A stretch of DNA of 64,000 nt from Aplectana chamaeleonis (taxonomy: Eukaryota; Nematoda; Chromadorea; Rhabditida; Cosmocercidae), in the NCBI GenBank assembly GCA_029168955.1, contig JAPDOI010000716.1:236869-300868 (forward strand), read 5' to 3'. Positions 1 to 8,480 of this stretch are shown piece after piece (within the stretch, counting starts at the first letter, position 1; each line of letters begins with the position of its first letter). A model generated the notes under the pieces. The model saw only the letters and a program-made list of their open reading frames with translations, was not told the DNA's origin and did no database searches. The position numbers and the translations under genes are program-made.

Positions 1-123
1 TTCAGTGGACAAGGAGAATGGAAAACATTAGAGACAGAGCGAAGCCAGGACCTTCATGAACAACTACAGGAGATGAGGCGCAGGTCACCCAGCGCCGGAG
101 CTGGACCGTCCAGTGCCATATGA
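1..123 (+). CDS. possible C-terminal end of a coding exon (partial)
   Basis: Frame 1 is open from the window edge for 40 codons and ends at TGA (121-123). The peptide is charged and ends in a Ser/Pro/Ala-rich tail (RRRSPSAGAGPSSAI), with an acidic, Gln-rich stretch before it (ETERSQDLHEQLQEM) that could be helical. I recognise no family. The beginning lies outside the window, so neither the start nor a splice acceptor can be judged, and no AATAAA signal is obvious in the next 250 bp. It could equally be a chance open frame or the end of a transposon protein. Confidence 0.25.
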   Translation, partial: FSGQGEWKTLETERSQDLHEQLQEMRRRSPSAGAGPSSAI

Positions 124-589
124 CTCACAAAAAAAAGTGAATTCTGCGATGTTTCACACTTCTAGATTGTAGATTATTCTTTCTGTCTAGTAGATTATAC
201 TTTGAAAAATTTGGAAACGATGTTGCCAGACGACAAATGAGATGAGTATTGGAGCACCACCTTCTTATGCATTCATCTTGTATTCACCAAACTGTGAAGG
301 AACACATGTGTAGCAATTAGTATACCGAACCCACTTGAATTCATCAATTCCCTTTTCTTAGTAATTTTTTAAGAATCGCGTTGTTGGGTGTCGTCTCCCC
401 TAACACTGCAGCTATACGCGCCGTTTGGAGGCCGATGTAAGCCTAGCATACACTACATATCGCAATTCACCTAGGTAGAGTAGTGCACGGGCGAGGAACT
501 GCGGTGGGTTATTAGAAAGCGCGCTCCAGTGCGACGCCGCGACGCAAGCGCGAGCTCCCGACGGAGGCGTGGTGTGGTAGATTTACGTA
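124..589. other. unassigned sequence
   Basis: No gene, array or clear inverted repeat was recognised. The left part is AT-rich and the right part (about 480-575) GC-rich. The decayed LINE on the minus strand loses recognisable similarity near 590, so its downstream end or a further insertion point lies about here. Confidence 0.4.
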
Positions 590-608
590 ACATCATATAA
601 GTCTTGTA

Positions 609-878
609 CAGGCCATAAAACGGCCAATGTCTCACCGTCGACTGCGTACCACGCGCTGCGCGACCGCACGTGCTTCGGAAGCAGACAAGTTTTGGCCGCC
701 GCGCGACGAGTTTCGGCCGCCTCGCAGCGGCCGAAACGTCGCGCGGCGGCTAAAACTCGTCGCGCGGCGGCCAAAACTTGTCGCGCGGCGGCCAAAAAAC
801 GTCTGCTTCCGACGCGCGTGCGGTCGCGCAGCGCGTGGTACGCAGTCGACGGTGAGACATTGGCCGTTTTATGGCCTG
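609..878. mobile_element. TA-flanked MITE (Tc1/mariner-type) inside the reverse transcriptase
   Basis: The inverted repeats begin CAGGCCATAAAACGGCCAAT and run about 80 bp with few mismatches. TA dinucleotides lie just outside both ends (607-608 and 879-880). The centre has three imperfect repeats around GTCGCGCGGCGGC. Removing the element and one TA rejoins the minus-strand codons as ...LLRAY then KTYM..., matching the conserved region after the LINE palm. The TA duplication points to Tc1/mariner-type transposition; no transposase is encoded. Confidence 0.85.
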
Positions 879-880
879 TA

Positions 881-1067
881 TGCTCGGAGCAGAACCCGTT
901 TGTTTTTAGTTGAGATTCCCTTATAAATCCGAAAAATTCGCTTGTGAGCCGACTGACATTTGATTTTGACATGCTCAGAAAAATCCAACTTCCTATCGTA
1001 GTTAAAACCAAGATCTCGAACCGCGTCTACCGCTGGGAGCGCGACACCAGCACATGTATTCTTCACT
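881..1067 (-). pseudogene. LINE reverse transcriptase, region after the palm
   Basis: The minus strand reads ...VRDLGFNYDRKLDFSEH... then KRIFRIYKG...LLRAY. In CR1/L2-type LINEs this block follows the YADD palm motif and a VKDLGV-like segment. It is the continuation of the palm fragment at 1,306-1,604, separated from it by the foldback at 1,063-1,305, and is cut off on its downstream side by the TA-flanked element at 609-878. It is a fragment with no independent function. Confidence 0.75.
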
Positions 1068-1305
1068 TCCGCACTGCCGTTCAGTCCGCAAAGTGCGCTT
1101 GATTGCGAAATCGTGCTGCGGCGCGGTTGCGAGTATCCTCAGACAGGGATGTGGGATCACCCGGGCGGTGGGACCACCCGGGCACCAAAGGCCAAAAGCG
1201 CCCGGGTGATCCCATATCCTTGTCTGAGGATGTTCGCAACCGCGCCGCAGCAAGATTTCGCAATCAGGGCGCACTTTGCGGACTGAACGGCAGTGCGGAG
1301 GTGAA
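1063..1305. mobile_element. foldback element in the LINE reverse transcriptase
   Basis: Two arms of about 100 bp are near-perfect reverse complements (left from TTCACTTCCGCACTGCCG at 1,063, right ending CGGCAGTGCGGAGGTGAA at 1,305). The centre near 1,160-1,200 is CCCGGGCG-rich. It separates ...AAHSYSF from NTCAGVALP in the LINE frame. Target duplication is not clear because the outer bases of the arms blend with the flanks. No protein is encoded. Confidence 0.75.
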
Positions 1306-1765
1306 ATGAATATGAATGGGCCGCAGGCGCCGGACTCAGATGAACCCGCATAAACACGGTTTTCTGCGGAACTAGAGGTAGCTGCCATTTCTTCGCCCAG
1401 TCAACCATGAGGTGTAATCGCCTCCTGCAGCACTTGGGTGTCTGATGGCTCAGAAATGACTTTGTAGAGCTTTATATCATCCGCGTACAATTTCACAGAA
1501 ACATTTTCGTCTGGAAAAATGCTGGGAATGTCCGCTGTGAAAACGCTAAACAATATTGGTGATAATACACCCCCTTGTGGCACTCCGCTTTCTATGTTTT
1601 TCACCTCGGAATAGCAATCCCCGACTCTCTTTTGAAACGTTCTACCAAATAAAAAATGGGTAAGTCAGTCTGTCAAAATCGGATGAAATTGCAGATCCCG
1701 TAGTTTTGATAGCAGTTTCAAGTGCGAGACACCATCAAATGCCTTTGCAAAGTCAAAATAAATGA
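1306..1765 (-). pseudogene. LINE reverse transcriptase palm (motifs A, B, C)
   Basis: Minus strand. Motif A is DFAKAFDGVSH near 1,750-1,720, motif B is SGVPQGGVLSPILF near 1,595-1,550 and the catalytic YADD is near 1,485-1,475. These are the polymerase palm motifs that copy LINE RNA at the target site. Decay is visible: an in-frame TGA (near 1,665) where the family has Trp, and a frame change near 1,405 between ...ITPHG and VDWAKKWQLPL. The fingers fragment lies upstream in another frame. Confidence 0.85.
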
Positions 1766-2598
1766 CATCGCAATTGCATTTCTTGTCAAGGGCCTCGATC
1801 CAATCATTTATGCATTCCAAAAGTTCGTTTCTACCGATCTTCCAGGTACAAAACCATGTTGGCTCCTTAGAATGATGTTGTTCGAAAACAGATGTAGGAC
1901 GATGTGCTCTTTTAGGACCTTCTCAAACAGTCTGCAGAAGAGTGAGGTTATGCTAACTGGTCTATAACTTCCTGGATCAGCAGCGGGTCCCTTTTTCAGA
2001 ATTGGTGTAACAAACGGGTGTTTCCAGCGGGCTGGAACCTCACTATACATAAGAGACTGGTTGTATATATAGGCCAAGGGACCACAAATAGCAGGTGCGA
2101 TTTTCTGGATGAAAAATAGAGGAACGAAATCCGGGGTGACCGAGGACCTCTTCAGCAGCTCCTGTAATTTCATGGAGTGAAACCACGGGAAATCTTCCAT
2201 AGGCTGAATACCTGCGAAAGATGAAGACGGGCAACATCCGTCATCGGCTTGGAATTGATTCACGAAATGGTCCGCCAACATGTTTGCCTTATCCAATGCC
2301 GAAGTAGCAAGTGTTCGCGATGAAATGAATGAGCGTGCTGGCTGTTCATTGTTTTTGATTTTGAAAGATGATAAGAAATTGTTAAGTTCTTCCACTGGCT
2401 AGAACAAGCTAAAGTATCCTCTATCATGATCAGATGTTGAAGATAATGAACAGCCAACACGCCTATTCATTTTATCGTGAACACTGCCTTTAACCCCTCC
2501 GGAGGCAGAATTGCAAGATTTTTCAGCAAGGTTTCATGGCTGGAGAACACTAAATCCAAAACATTTTGACCTCAAGTAGGTTCATGAACAAATTGGAA
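1766..2598 (-). pseudogene. LINE endonuclease tail, linker and reverse transcriptase fingers
   Basis: Minus strand. After the endonuclease come FVHEPT-stop-GQNVLDLVFSS (2,590-2,520) with two stops; one TGA is where Arg CGA is expected, suggesting C-to-T decay. Then a linker (KANMLADHFVNQF) and the fingers block with VTPILKKG, GSYRPVSI and HGFVPGRSVETN up to about 1,830. A single-base frame change near 1,825 separates this block from motif A. Product: remnant of the ORF2 polyprotein. Confidence 0.8.
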
Positions 2599-3146
2599 CT
2601 AATTATAACAGTAAACTAACTCTTCTAAACAAGATAGATTTGATGCCACCATATCACCTTCGTTCCTCCGAGCGAAGTGCGGCAAATTGAAATCTCCTAC
2701 AATGATCGTGTGAAGTTCGCACGCAACTAAATCGCTCAAGACCTTTGCTAACATTTCCGTTTTTACAGAATCACACGACGGGGCCCTATATACAACAATG
2801 ACCCTAAAGCTCGAGTTTTCATGGTAAAGACCAACACAGAGTACCTCATAAGCATTTTCCACGCACGCCGAGAAAACCACAGATGTTGAAAGTCTACGAT
2901 GCACAAATAACATTACCCCGCCACCAGACTTTCTTACACGATCGCACCTCTTGGTTTCATAATCTAGAGAGGAATTACTCAATAAGGACGAAACCAAATG
3001 ACCAGATTTGAGCCAGGTCTCGGTAAAGGCATAAATGTCGTAATTATAAGAGAGAACCAGGTCGATATGTTCCTTGTTTTTTGAAACAGATCTTACATTC
3101 GCATAGAAAAATTTCAAAGAACTACAATGATACCTGAGAGGATGAA
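2599..3146 (-). pseudogene. LINE ORF2 APE-type endonuclease domain
   Basis: Minus strand, open from about 3,146 to a stop at 2,599-2,601. Motifs in order, counted from the codon at 3,117: YANVRS (5-10), TETWL with catalytic Glu (32-36), a Gly-Gly-Gly core, VVYRAPS (109-114) and GDFNLPHF with catalytic Asp/Asn (141-148). This domain nicks target DNA to start LINE integration. The SDH motif is missing because the frame breaks downstream. The frame overlaps the ORF1 stop at 3,147-3,149, so the two proteins were adjacent or overlapping. No ATG precedes the domain in frame, so the true start is uncertain. Confidence 0.85.
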
Positions 3147-3775
3147 TTAGTTTCCCTGAACGGGTGACGGAGTTGACTCATCATAGTGTGACGAGGGGGT
3201 CGTGCAGGAGGCTGTTCCGACGGTGGCATTGACCGGTTCAGTCCTACCCCTCGAAGGCGAAACTGGCCCGACATTCCCACCAGGGGCCGGATTCATCAAT
3301 TTTAGCCGTTTGGTAGGGGTAAAGGCGTCGGCACTTTTGATGATTACACCGTGAGAGCCTTTGGTATCCTGCCAGAGCAGCCTCTCAGCTGCCCCAGCCT
3401 ATTAGCAGGGTAGGCTAAGGGCGCTGTTGGTTAACGATCTTCCGCTTTCGCAGGGTAACCATCAAACGTGCCGACGCCTTTACCCCTACCCAGCACTGCC
3501 GCATTGATGAATCCGGCCCCAGGACCACCCCCCACACGTCTCCGATATTCCTTTCTTCTTTTAATGCGTTCTTCCTTCGTCAGGGACTCCCTGAGATAGA
3601 GTCCCTTTACGGGGAAAAACCTTAGACGGGAGGGATTCCTCAACGCCTGTCTCTGATAAGCTGAACACGGCATAACAATGTTTAGAAGACGATTTTTGCC
3701 TTGGATCGGCGAACCCAAACGATACACAGATACCGGACAGCAATCTACATTCAAATGAGAAACAACATCCATTAC
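3147..3775 (-). pseudogene. LINE ORF1 C-terminal part, split by a short element
   Basis: Minus strand. VMDVVSHLNVD...PVSVYRLG near 3,770-3,710, a basic region with VKGLYLRESLTKEERIKRR near 3,620-3,565, then a Gly/Ser/Pro-rich tail. The first part resembles the RRM-like and C-terminal domains of CR1-type ORF1 proteins, which bind LINE RNA. The insertion at 3,284-3,519 interrupts the Gly-rich tail; skipping it and one CAG keeps the frame open to TAA at 3,147-3,149. The upstream end meets the composite element at 3,778. Confidence 0.75.
3284..3519. mobile_element. short TIR element with 3-bp CAG duplication (PIF/Harbinger-like MITE)
   Basis: Termini are GGGCCGGATTCATCAA and its complement, with a second inverted block (GGTAGGGGTAAAGGCGTCGG) inside. 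CAG lies directly outside both ends (3,281-3,283 and 3,520-3,522). A 3-bp duplication and GGG... termini suggest PIF/Harbinger, though that group usually targets TNA. Excision with one CAG restores the ORF1 frame, which supports the boundaries. Confidence 0.7.
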
Positions 3776-4405
3776 GAAATTCCTGAAAGTTTAGGTTCCT
3801 GGCAAGAGTAAAGATTTGGCATGGCCATAGAAATATACTCAGTTAAAAAGGGGAAATAAAGAAAAATGAAAAAAGGTTTTGAAATATTCCTGAAAACGAT
3901 TTGGCGTAGAGTAATTTGTTTTTCGGGAAATGAAGTGAAATAGTTGAAAGTATGATTTGGCAGTCGAGTTTGAACCAATTATTGATAAGAGTTTTGCAAA
4001 ACGACAGATCGCCTTGTCTGTGCTTATCCGTAGAACATATCAAAGCGAAATCACGCGAGAAATGGGAAGCATCAAAACTTTTTCGGGAGCTGTAATGCGG
4101 TATTAGGTGAAGTAAAATCAACACGCGTGATTTCGCTTTGATATGTTCTACGGATAAGCACAGACAAGGCGATCTCTCGTTTTGCACAACTGTTTTCAAT
4201 AGTTGGTTCAAACTCGACTGCCAAATCATACTTTCAACTATTTCACTTCATTTCCCGAAAAACAAATTACTCTACGCCAAATCGTTTTCAGGAATATTTC
4301 AAAACCTTTTTTCATTTTTCTTTATTTCCCCTTTTTAACTGAGTATATTCCTATGGCCATGCCAAATCTTTACTCTTGCCAGGAATCTAAACTTTCAGGA
4401 ATTTC
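3776..4405. repeat. 630-bp palindrome, terminal part of composite element copy 1
   Basis: Left arm 3,776-4,055 and right arm 4,128-4,405 are near-perfect reverse complements, beginning GAAATTCCTGAAAGTTTAGG. The spacer is about 70 bp. Homologous palindromes end the composite at 51,606-52,244 and 60,588-61,223. The arms give small open frames on both strands that I take as chance. Confidence 0.85.
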
Positions 4406-4479
4406 ATTTATTTTTCCTAAAGGTTTCCTTTCTAACATGATTTATGCCTGGTGGTGATAGATGAAAGTAAACCCACTGA

Positions 4480-4660
4480 TGTCCTGCCCCCCCCCCCTTC
4501 TATGACGTCCTGCGCACTCCAACTGATGGCCTGCACACTTTCTTTGACGTCCTGCACACGCCCACTAATTTCCTGCACCCTTTCACTGATGTCCTACACA
4601 CTTTCTATGAGGTGCTGCAAACTCCCACTATGGTCCTGCACACTCCCACTGATGTCCTGC
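4480..4660 (-). repeat. degenerate 21-bp array
   Basis: Plus strand shows units such as TGCACACTTTCTATGAGGTG and CTGATGTCCTGCACACTTTC at about 21-bp spacing with many substitutions. It is closer to families D and E than to the adjoining family A. The matching block in copy 2 is 51,336-51,545. Confidence 0.7.
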
Positions 4661-5202
4661 ACACTTTCTACGGCGTTCTGCGCACACCCATGTGGGTCCG
4701 GCACTTTCTACGGTGTCCAACGCACTCTCATTTGGGTCCCGCACGCTTTCTACGGCGTGTGGCGCTCTCTCATTTGGGTCCCGCACACTTTCTACGGCGT
4801 CCAGCGCACTCCCACTTGGGTCCCGTACGCTTTCTACGGCGTGTGGCGCACTCTCATTTGGGTCCCGCACACTTTATTCGGCGTTCCGCGCACACCCATT
4901 TGGGTCCCACACACTTTCTACGGCGTTCTGCGCACACCCATTTGGGTCCCGCACACTTTATTCGGCGTTCCGCGCACACCCATTTGGGTCCCACACACTT
5001 TCTACGGCGTTCTGCGCACACCCATTTGGGTCCCGCACACTTTCTACGGCGTCCGGAACACTCCCACTTGGGTCCCGCACACTTTCTACGGCGTTCTGCG
5101 CACACCCACTTGGGTCCCGCACACTCTCTACGGCGTCCGGGGCACTCCTACTTGGGTCGCGCACACTTTCTACTGCGTTCTGCGTACACCCATTTGGGTC
5201 AC

Positions 5203-5507
5203 AAGCACGCTCATGCCGATCATTTTTCCACAGGGCTACCGTAACCCTCCTTCAAAAATTTTCTGAGTGTTAGCTTGGATATGAGCACATCGTAATAGCC
5301 AACGAACGTGTTTGCACAATTTCGACCTCCTCAGCCACTTCCCGGCGGCTTCTCGAAGAGAACGGTGTGTGAATGAATGCATACCGCTCCTCTGCCCTTT
5401 TATACCCCGCATGTTATGAGCGTGTGTTATCGTTCGTTATCATGTTTTGCTCAGAAAAGGTTACGTCAGCCCTGCGGAAAAAACGATCGGCATGGGCGTG
5501 CTTCTAT
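5203..5507 (-). promoter_or_regulatory. family-1 promoter module
   Basis: TATA box (CTTTTATA on plus, 5,397-5,404) and initiator (GAATGA on plus, A at 5,374) are exactly 30 bp apart. Inverted repeats starting ACAAGCACGCTCATGCC and AGAAGCACGCCCATGCC bound the module. No MITE is present. Confidence 0.75.
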
Positions 5508-6144
5508 TTGGGTCCCGCACACTTTCTACGGCATCTTGTGCACTTTCACTTTGTCACCGCACACTTTCTACGGCGTCCGGCGCACTCTCATTTGGGTCCC
5601 GCACGCTTCCTACGGCGTGTGGCGCTCTCTCATTTGGGTCCCGCACACTTTATTCGGCGTCCGGCGCACTCCCAGTTGAGTCCCCCACACTTTCTACGGC
5701 GTTCTGCGCACACTCATTTGGGTCCCACACACTTTCTACGGCGTTCTGCGCACACCCATTTGGGTCCCGCACACTTTATACGGCGTCCGGCACACTCCCA
5801 CTTGGGTCCCGCACACTTTCTACGGCGTTCTGCGCACACCCACTTGGGTCCCGCACACTCTCTACGGCGTCCGGGGCACTCCTACTTGGGTCGCGCACAC
5901 TTTCTACTGCGTTCTGCGCACACCCATTTGGGTCCCACACACTTTCTACGGCGTTCTGCGCACACTCATTTGAGTCCCACACACTTTCTACTGCGTCTTT
6001 CGCACTCCTGCTGGGTCCCGCACACTATCTACGGCGTTCTGCGCACACCCACTTGGGTCCCGCACACTTTCTACGGCGTCCGGCGCACTCCCACTTGGGT
6101 CCCGCACACTTTCTACGGCGTTCTGCGTACACCCATTTGGGTCA

Positions 6145-6450
6145 CAAGCACGCTCATGCCGATCATTTTTCCACAGGGCTACCGTAACCCTCCTTCAAAA
6201 ATTTTCTGAGTGTCAGCTTGGATATAAGCACATCGTAATAGCCAACGAACGTGTTTGCACAATTTCGACCTCCTCAGCCACTTCCCGGCGGCTTCTCGAA
6301 GAGAACGGTGTGTGAATGAATGCATACCGCTCCTCTGCCCTTTTATACCCTGCATGTTATGAGCGTGTGTTATCGTTCGTTATCATGTTTTGCTCAAAAA
6401 TGGTTACGTTAGCCCTGCGGAAAAAACGATCGGCATGGGCGTGCTTCTAT
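6145..6450 (-). promoter_or_regulatory. family-1 promoter module with empty MITE site
   Basis: TATA box 6,340-6,347 (minus), initiator A at 6,317, spacing 30 bp. Near 6,221-6,229 the sequence TATAAGC (GCTTATA on minus) is the uninterrupted form of the site occupied by a 162-bp MITE in modules at 41-50 kb. Confidence 0.75.
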
Positions 6451-7118
6451 TTGGGTCCCGCACACTTTCTACGGCATCTTGCGCACTTTCACTTTGTCAC
6501 CGAACACTTTCTACGGCGTCCGGCGCACTCTCATTTGGGTCCCGCACGCTTTCTACGGCGTGTGGCGCTCTCTCATTTGGATCCCGCACACTTTCTACGG
6601 CGTCCGGCGCACTCTCATTTGGGTCCCACACACTTTCTACGGCGTTCAGCGCACACCCATTTGGGTCCCGCACACTTTATAAGGCGTCCGGCGCACTCCC
6701 AGTTGGGTCCCGCACACTTTCTACGGCGTTCTGCGCACACCCATTTGGGTCCCACACACTTTCTACGGCGTTCTGCGCACACCCATTTGGGTCCCGCACA
6801 CTTTCTACGGCGTTCTGCGCACACCCATTTGGGTCCCACACACTTTCTACGACGTTCTGCGCACACCCATTTGGGTCCCGCACACTTTCTACGGCGTCCG
6901 GCGCACTCCCACTTGGGTCCCGCACACTTTCTACGGCGTCCGGCGCACTCCCACTTGGGTCCCGCACACTTTCTACGGCATTCTGCGCACACCCATTTGG
7001 GTCCCACACACTTTCTACGGCGTTCTGCGCACACCCATTTGAGTCCCACACACTTTCTACTGCGTCTTCCGCACTCCTGCTGGGTCCCGCACACTATCTA
7101 CGGCGTTCTGTGGCGCAC

Positions 7119-7661
7119 TTCTGAGTTACGCCGTGCGGCGTTCCAAAAAGTACTTCCGAGATCCTGCCGTCTTGATTGAAGCGTTGCCTCGTCAAATTCT
7201 GAGCAAAAGCCTATCAGTAACGGTGTTTATTTCACTAGTTCATTTTTACGAATAAGTAAATGTCGGATGGTTTATAATAGCATGTTAACGTGTTTTTGTC
7301 TTTCTTGACCTTTAATTTTGAGGTTCCGCAAAAATTGAGCAACCAACTTCAAATTTTGACAGGAGCTAGATGCAGACAAAACCAGCTACCTGGCCAAAAA
7401 TGAGCTCTCTAGCTCAACGATAAGTGTTCCAACAAGATCGTGAACGCAAACTGAAAAAAAAGGAGATGAATATTTTTTCGACCAAAATGACGTGGTTTGA
7501 CACTTTTTCTCGAATCTCAGGTAACGATTCCGGACCATTTTTTGAACAGTTATTCACCTTTCTAAAGTATATTAAATGCAAAAAGAACGGTCTTCCTACG
7601 TTTACTCTGGACCCTGATACTGAGATCAGGGGGTTGCGCGATGGCGAATCAAAGCCAAATC
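7119..7661 (-). other. non-array part of composite element copy 1
   Basis: About 540 bp lying between array A and the GAA-loop hairpin. The same sequence, reversed, is at 36,072-36,611 and 39,514-40,055. It contains no convincing ORF. Its conservation in all three places marks it as part of the composite rather than as host DNA. Confidence 0.7.
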
Positions 7662-7684
7662 TGGTGAGCGCTTCGCGCTCACCA
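7662..7684 (-). repeat. GAA-loop hairpin, end of composite copy 1
   Basis: Minus strand: arm TGGTGAGCGC, loop GAA, perfect 10-bp complementary arm. Just inside, TTTGGCTTTG follows; just outside is AATTG. Related hairpins with different stems but the same loop lie at 16,835, 18,078, 30,812, 36,049 and 39,491. Confidence 0.85.
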
Positions 7685-7689
7685 CAATT

Positions 7690-8238
7690 AGAATCATGAC
7701 TCAATCTTTGCGGAATGGGAAGAGATTTCTGCTCGGGAACACCGCTAAGAACCAAGGAGCGAACACGCTCCTTCTCATTCTGATTCTCAACAGAAGCATT
7801 AGCAGCACGGCTCACTTGAGATAACGATGATGATGCAACATAATGACACTGTGAATGGATAGGCACAGATACATTTGCAAATGAACGATCCCCCAGCTGA
7901 ATGCAAGGAACAGCACTGTCACCACTAACACATTCAGATACGACAGACAGCTTCTGAAGTGCTCGTCTCAGTGAGGAATTTTCTTCCATGAGTGTCCGCA
8001 CTTCTTTAATGAGATTGCGCGCCACGTCCAGCAATTCGAAATTCTGACGCAACACGGCATCAGTCTGCCGCCGCCCCTCCAACAGGAACGCCATAATTGT
8101 ACGACCATACTGCGGCATGGATTTGATTAGCTGCTTCGCGACCATGTTGAAATCGAAGTTGCCATCGGAAGCGTCGATATCATCATTGACCATTGCCATT
8201 TGATTTGATTCAGCTCGATTAGAAACCACTGACGACAT
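7690..8238 (-). pseudogene. LINE ORF1 N-terminal part
   Basis: Minus strand from ATG at 8,236-8,238. About 182 residues: an acidic N-terminus, a likely helical or coiled-coil region near residues 55-95 (LLEGRRQTDAVL...EVRTLMEENSSL), a Ser-rich linker, then ERVRSLVLSGVPEQ, which resembles the first strand of the RRM-like domain of LINE ORF1 proteins. The frame runs into the composite at SHDSN and the open frame beyond it (to 7,414) is chimeric. ORF1 proteins bind and package LINE RNA. The C-part is at 3,147-3,775. Confidence 0.75.
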
Positions 8239-8480
8239 CAGATACCTCGAGATACTGGGTCTAAACCCAGTTTCTCAAGGTTCTATGTGTTACTGAATTT
8301 ACGAAGAAACGGCGAAAAAAGCATAAAAACGCCTGCTCTCATTGAAATAAGTGTAGCGAAATATTTAAGTACAAGGTGCACACCCACGCCGCTTCGCGGC
8401 GTACTTGTAGGCTTGTATTTTGACGCATAAAATAATATTAGTTATTATAGTTCCTCGGAACCCAATCCGATCCCACACAC
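8239..8480 (-). other. probable LINE 5' leader with two stem-loops
   Basis: Directly upstream of ORF1 on the minus strand. Contains a stem ACTGGGT / ACCCAGT (8,254-8,271) and a stem ACGCCGC / GCGGCGT with a TTC loop (8,386-8,402, GAA on the other strand). The boundary with array B is near 8,480. Whether the second stem belongs to the LINE or to a different element is unclear. Confidence 0.4.

Larger units (their letters stand above)
4660..7118 (-). repeat. 42-bp minisatellite family A (copy 1), three blocks
   Basis: On the minus strand each unit is GTGCGGGACCCAAGTGGGAG plus T followed by GCGCCGGACGCCGTAGAAAG plus T. A second unit type ends TGGGTGTGCGCAGA and alternates with the first, giving 84-bp dimers. 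Two promoter modules (5,203-5,507 and 6,145-6,450) divide the array. Long open frames (peptides such as GPAHFLRRPAHSHL) follow from the 42-bp period. Confidence 0.95.
3778..7689 (-). mobile_element. composite element copy 1, inserted in LINE ORF1
   Basis: Order on the minus strand: AATT, GAA-loop hairpin (7,684-7,662), about 540 bp of single-copy-like sequence, array A with two promoter modules, a degenerate 21-bp array (4,660-4,480), a short conserved segment and the 630-bp palindrome, then AATT. The same order occurs at 36,048-52,240. ORF1 reads SHDS up to the left AATT and continues VMDVV after the right one; with a single AATT the frame is kept. No transposase is present, so the element is non-autonomous or of unknown mechanism. 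Confidence 0.75.
590..8280 (-). mobile_element. CR1/L2-like non-LTR retrotransposon, inactive, with four nested insertions
   Basis: Reading the minus strand from 8,238 towards 590, the order is ORF1 N-part, ORF1 C-part, endonuclease, reverse transcriptase fingers, palm (YADD) and the start of the thumb region. This is the gene order of LINEs with an RRM-like ORF1 and an APE-type endonuclease. Four later insertions split it: a 3.9-kb composite (3,778-7,689), a CAG-flanked short element (3,284-3,519), a foldback (1,063-1,305) and a TA-flanked element (609-878). At three of the four sites the frame resumes across the insertion. Stops and frameshifts in ORF2 show it is dead. The clade is inferred from motif style only; the 3' terminus was not found. 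Confidence 0.85.

Noticed and set aside
583..1388. Plus- and minus-strand ORFs of 60-140 codons rich in Ala/Arg
   Set aside because: They cross the inverted arms of the two short elements and join unrelated segments.
4451..7179. Long overlapping ORFs with 14-residue repeats in several frames, taken as repetitive proteins
   Set aside because: The DNA period is 42 bp, a multiple of three, and stops are rare in the unit, so up to five frames stay open together. No codon bias or single preferred frame is visible.
7414..7699. ORF of about 270 codons from 8,238 through 7,414 as one protein
   Set aside because: Only the first ~182 codons are LINE ORF1; the rest is composite-element sequence also found at 36.1 and 39.5 kb without ORF1.
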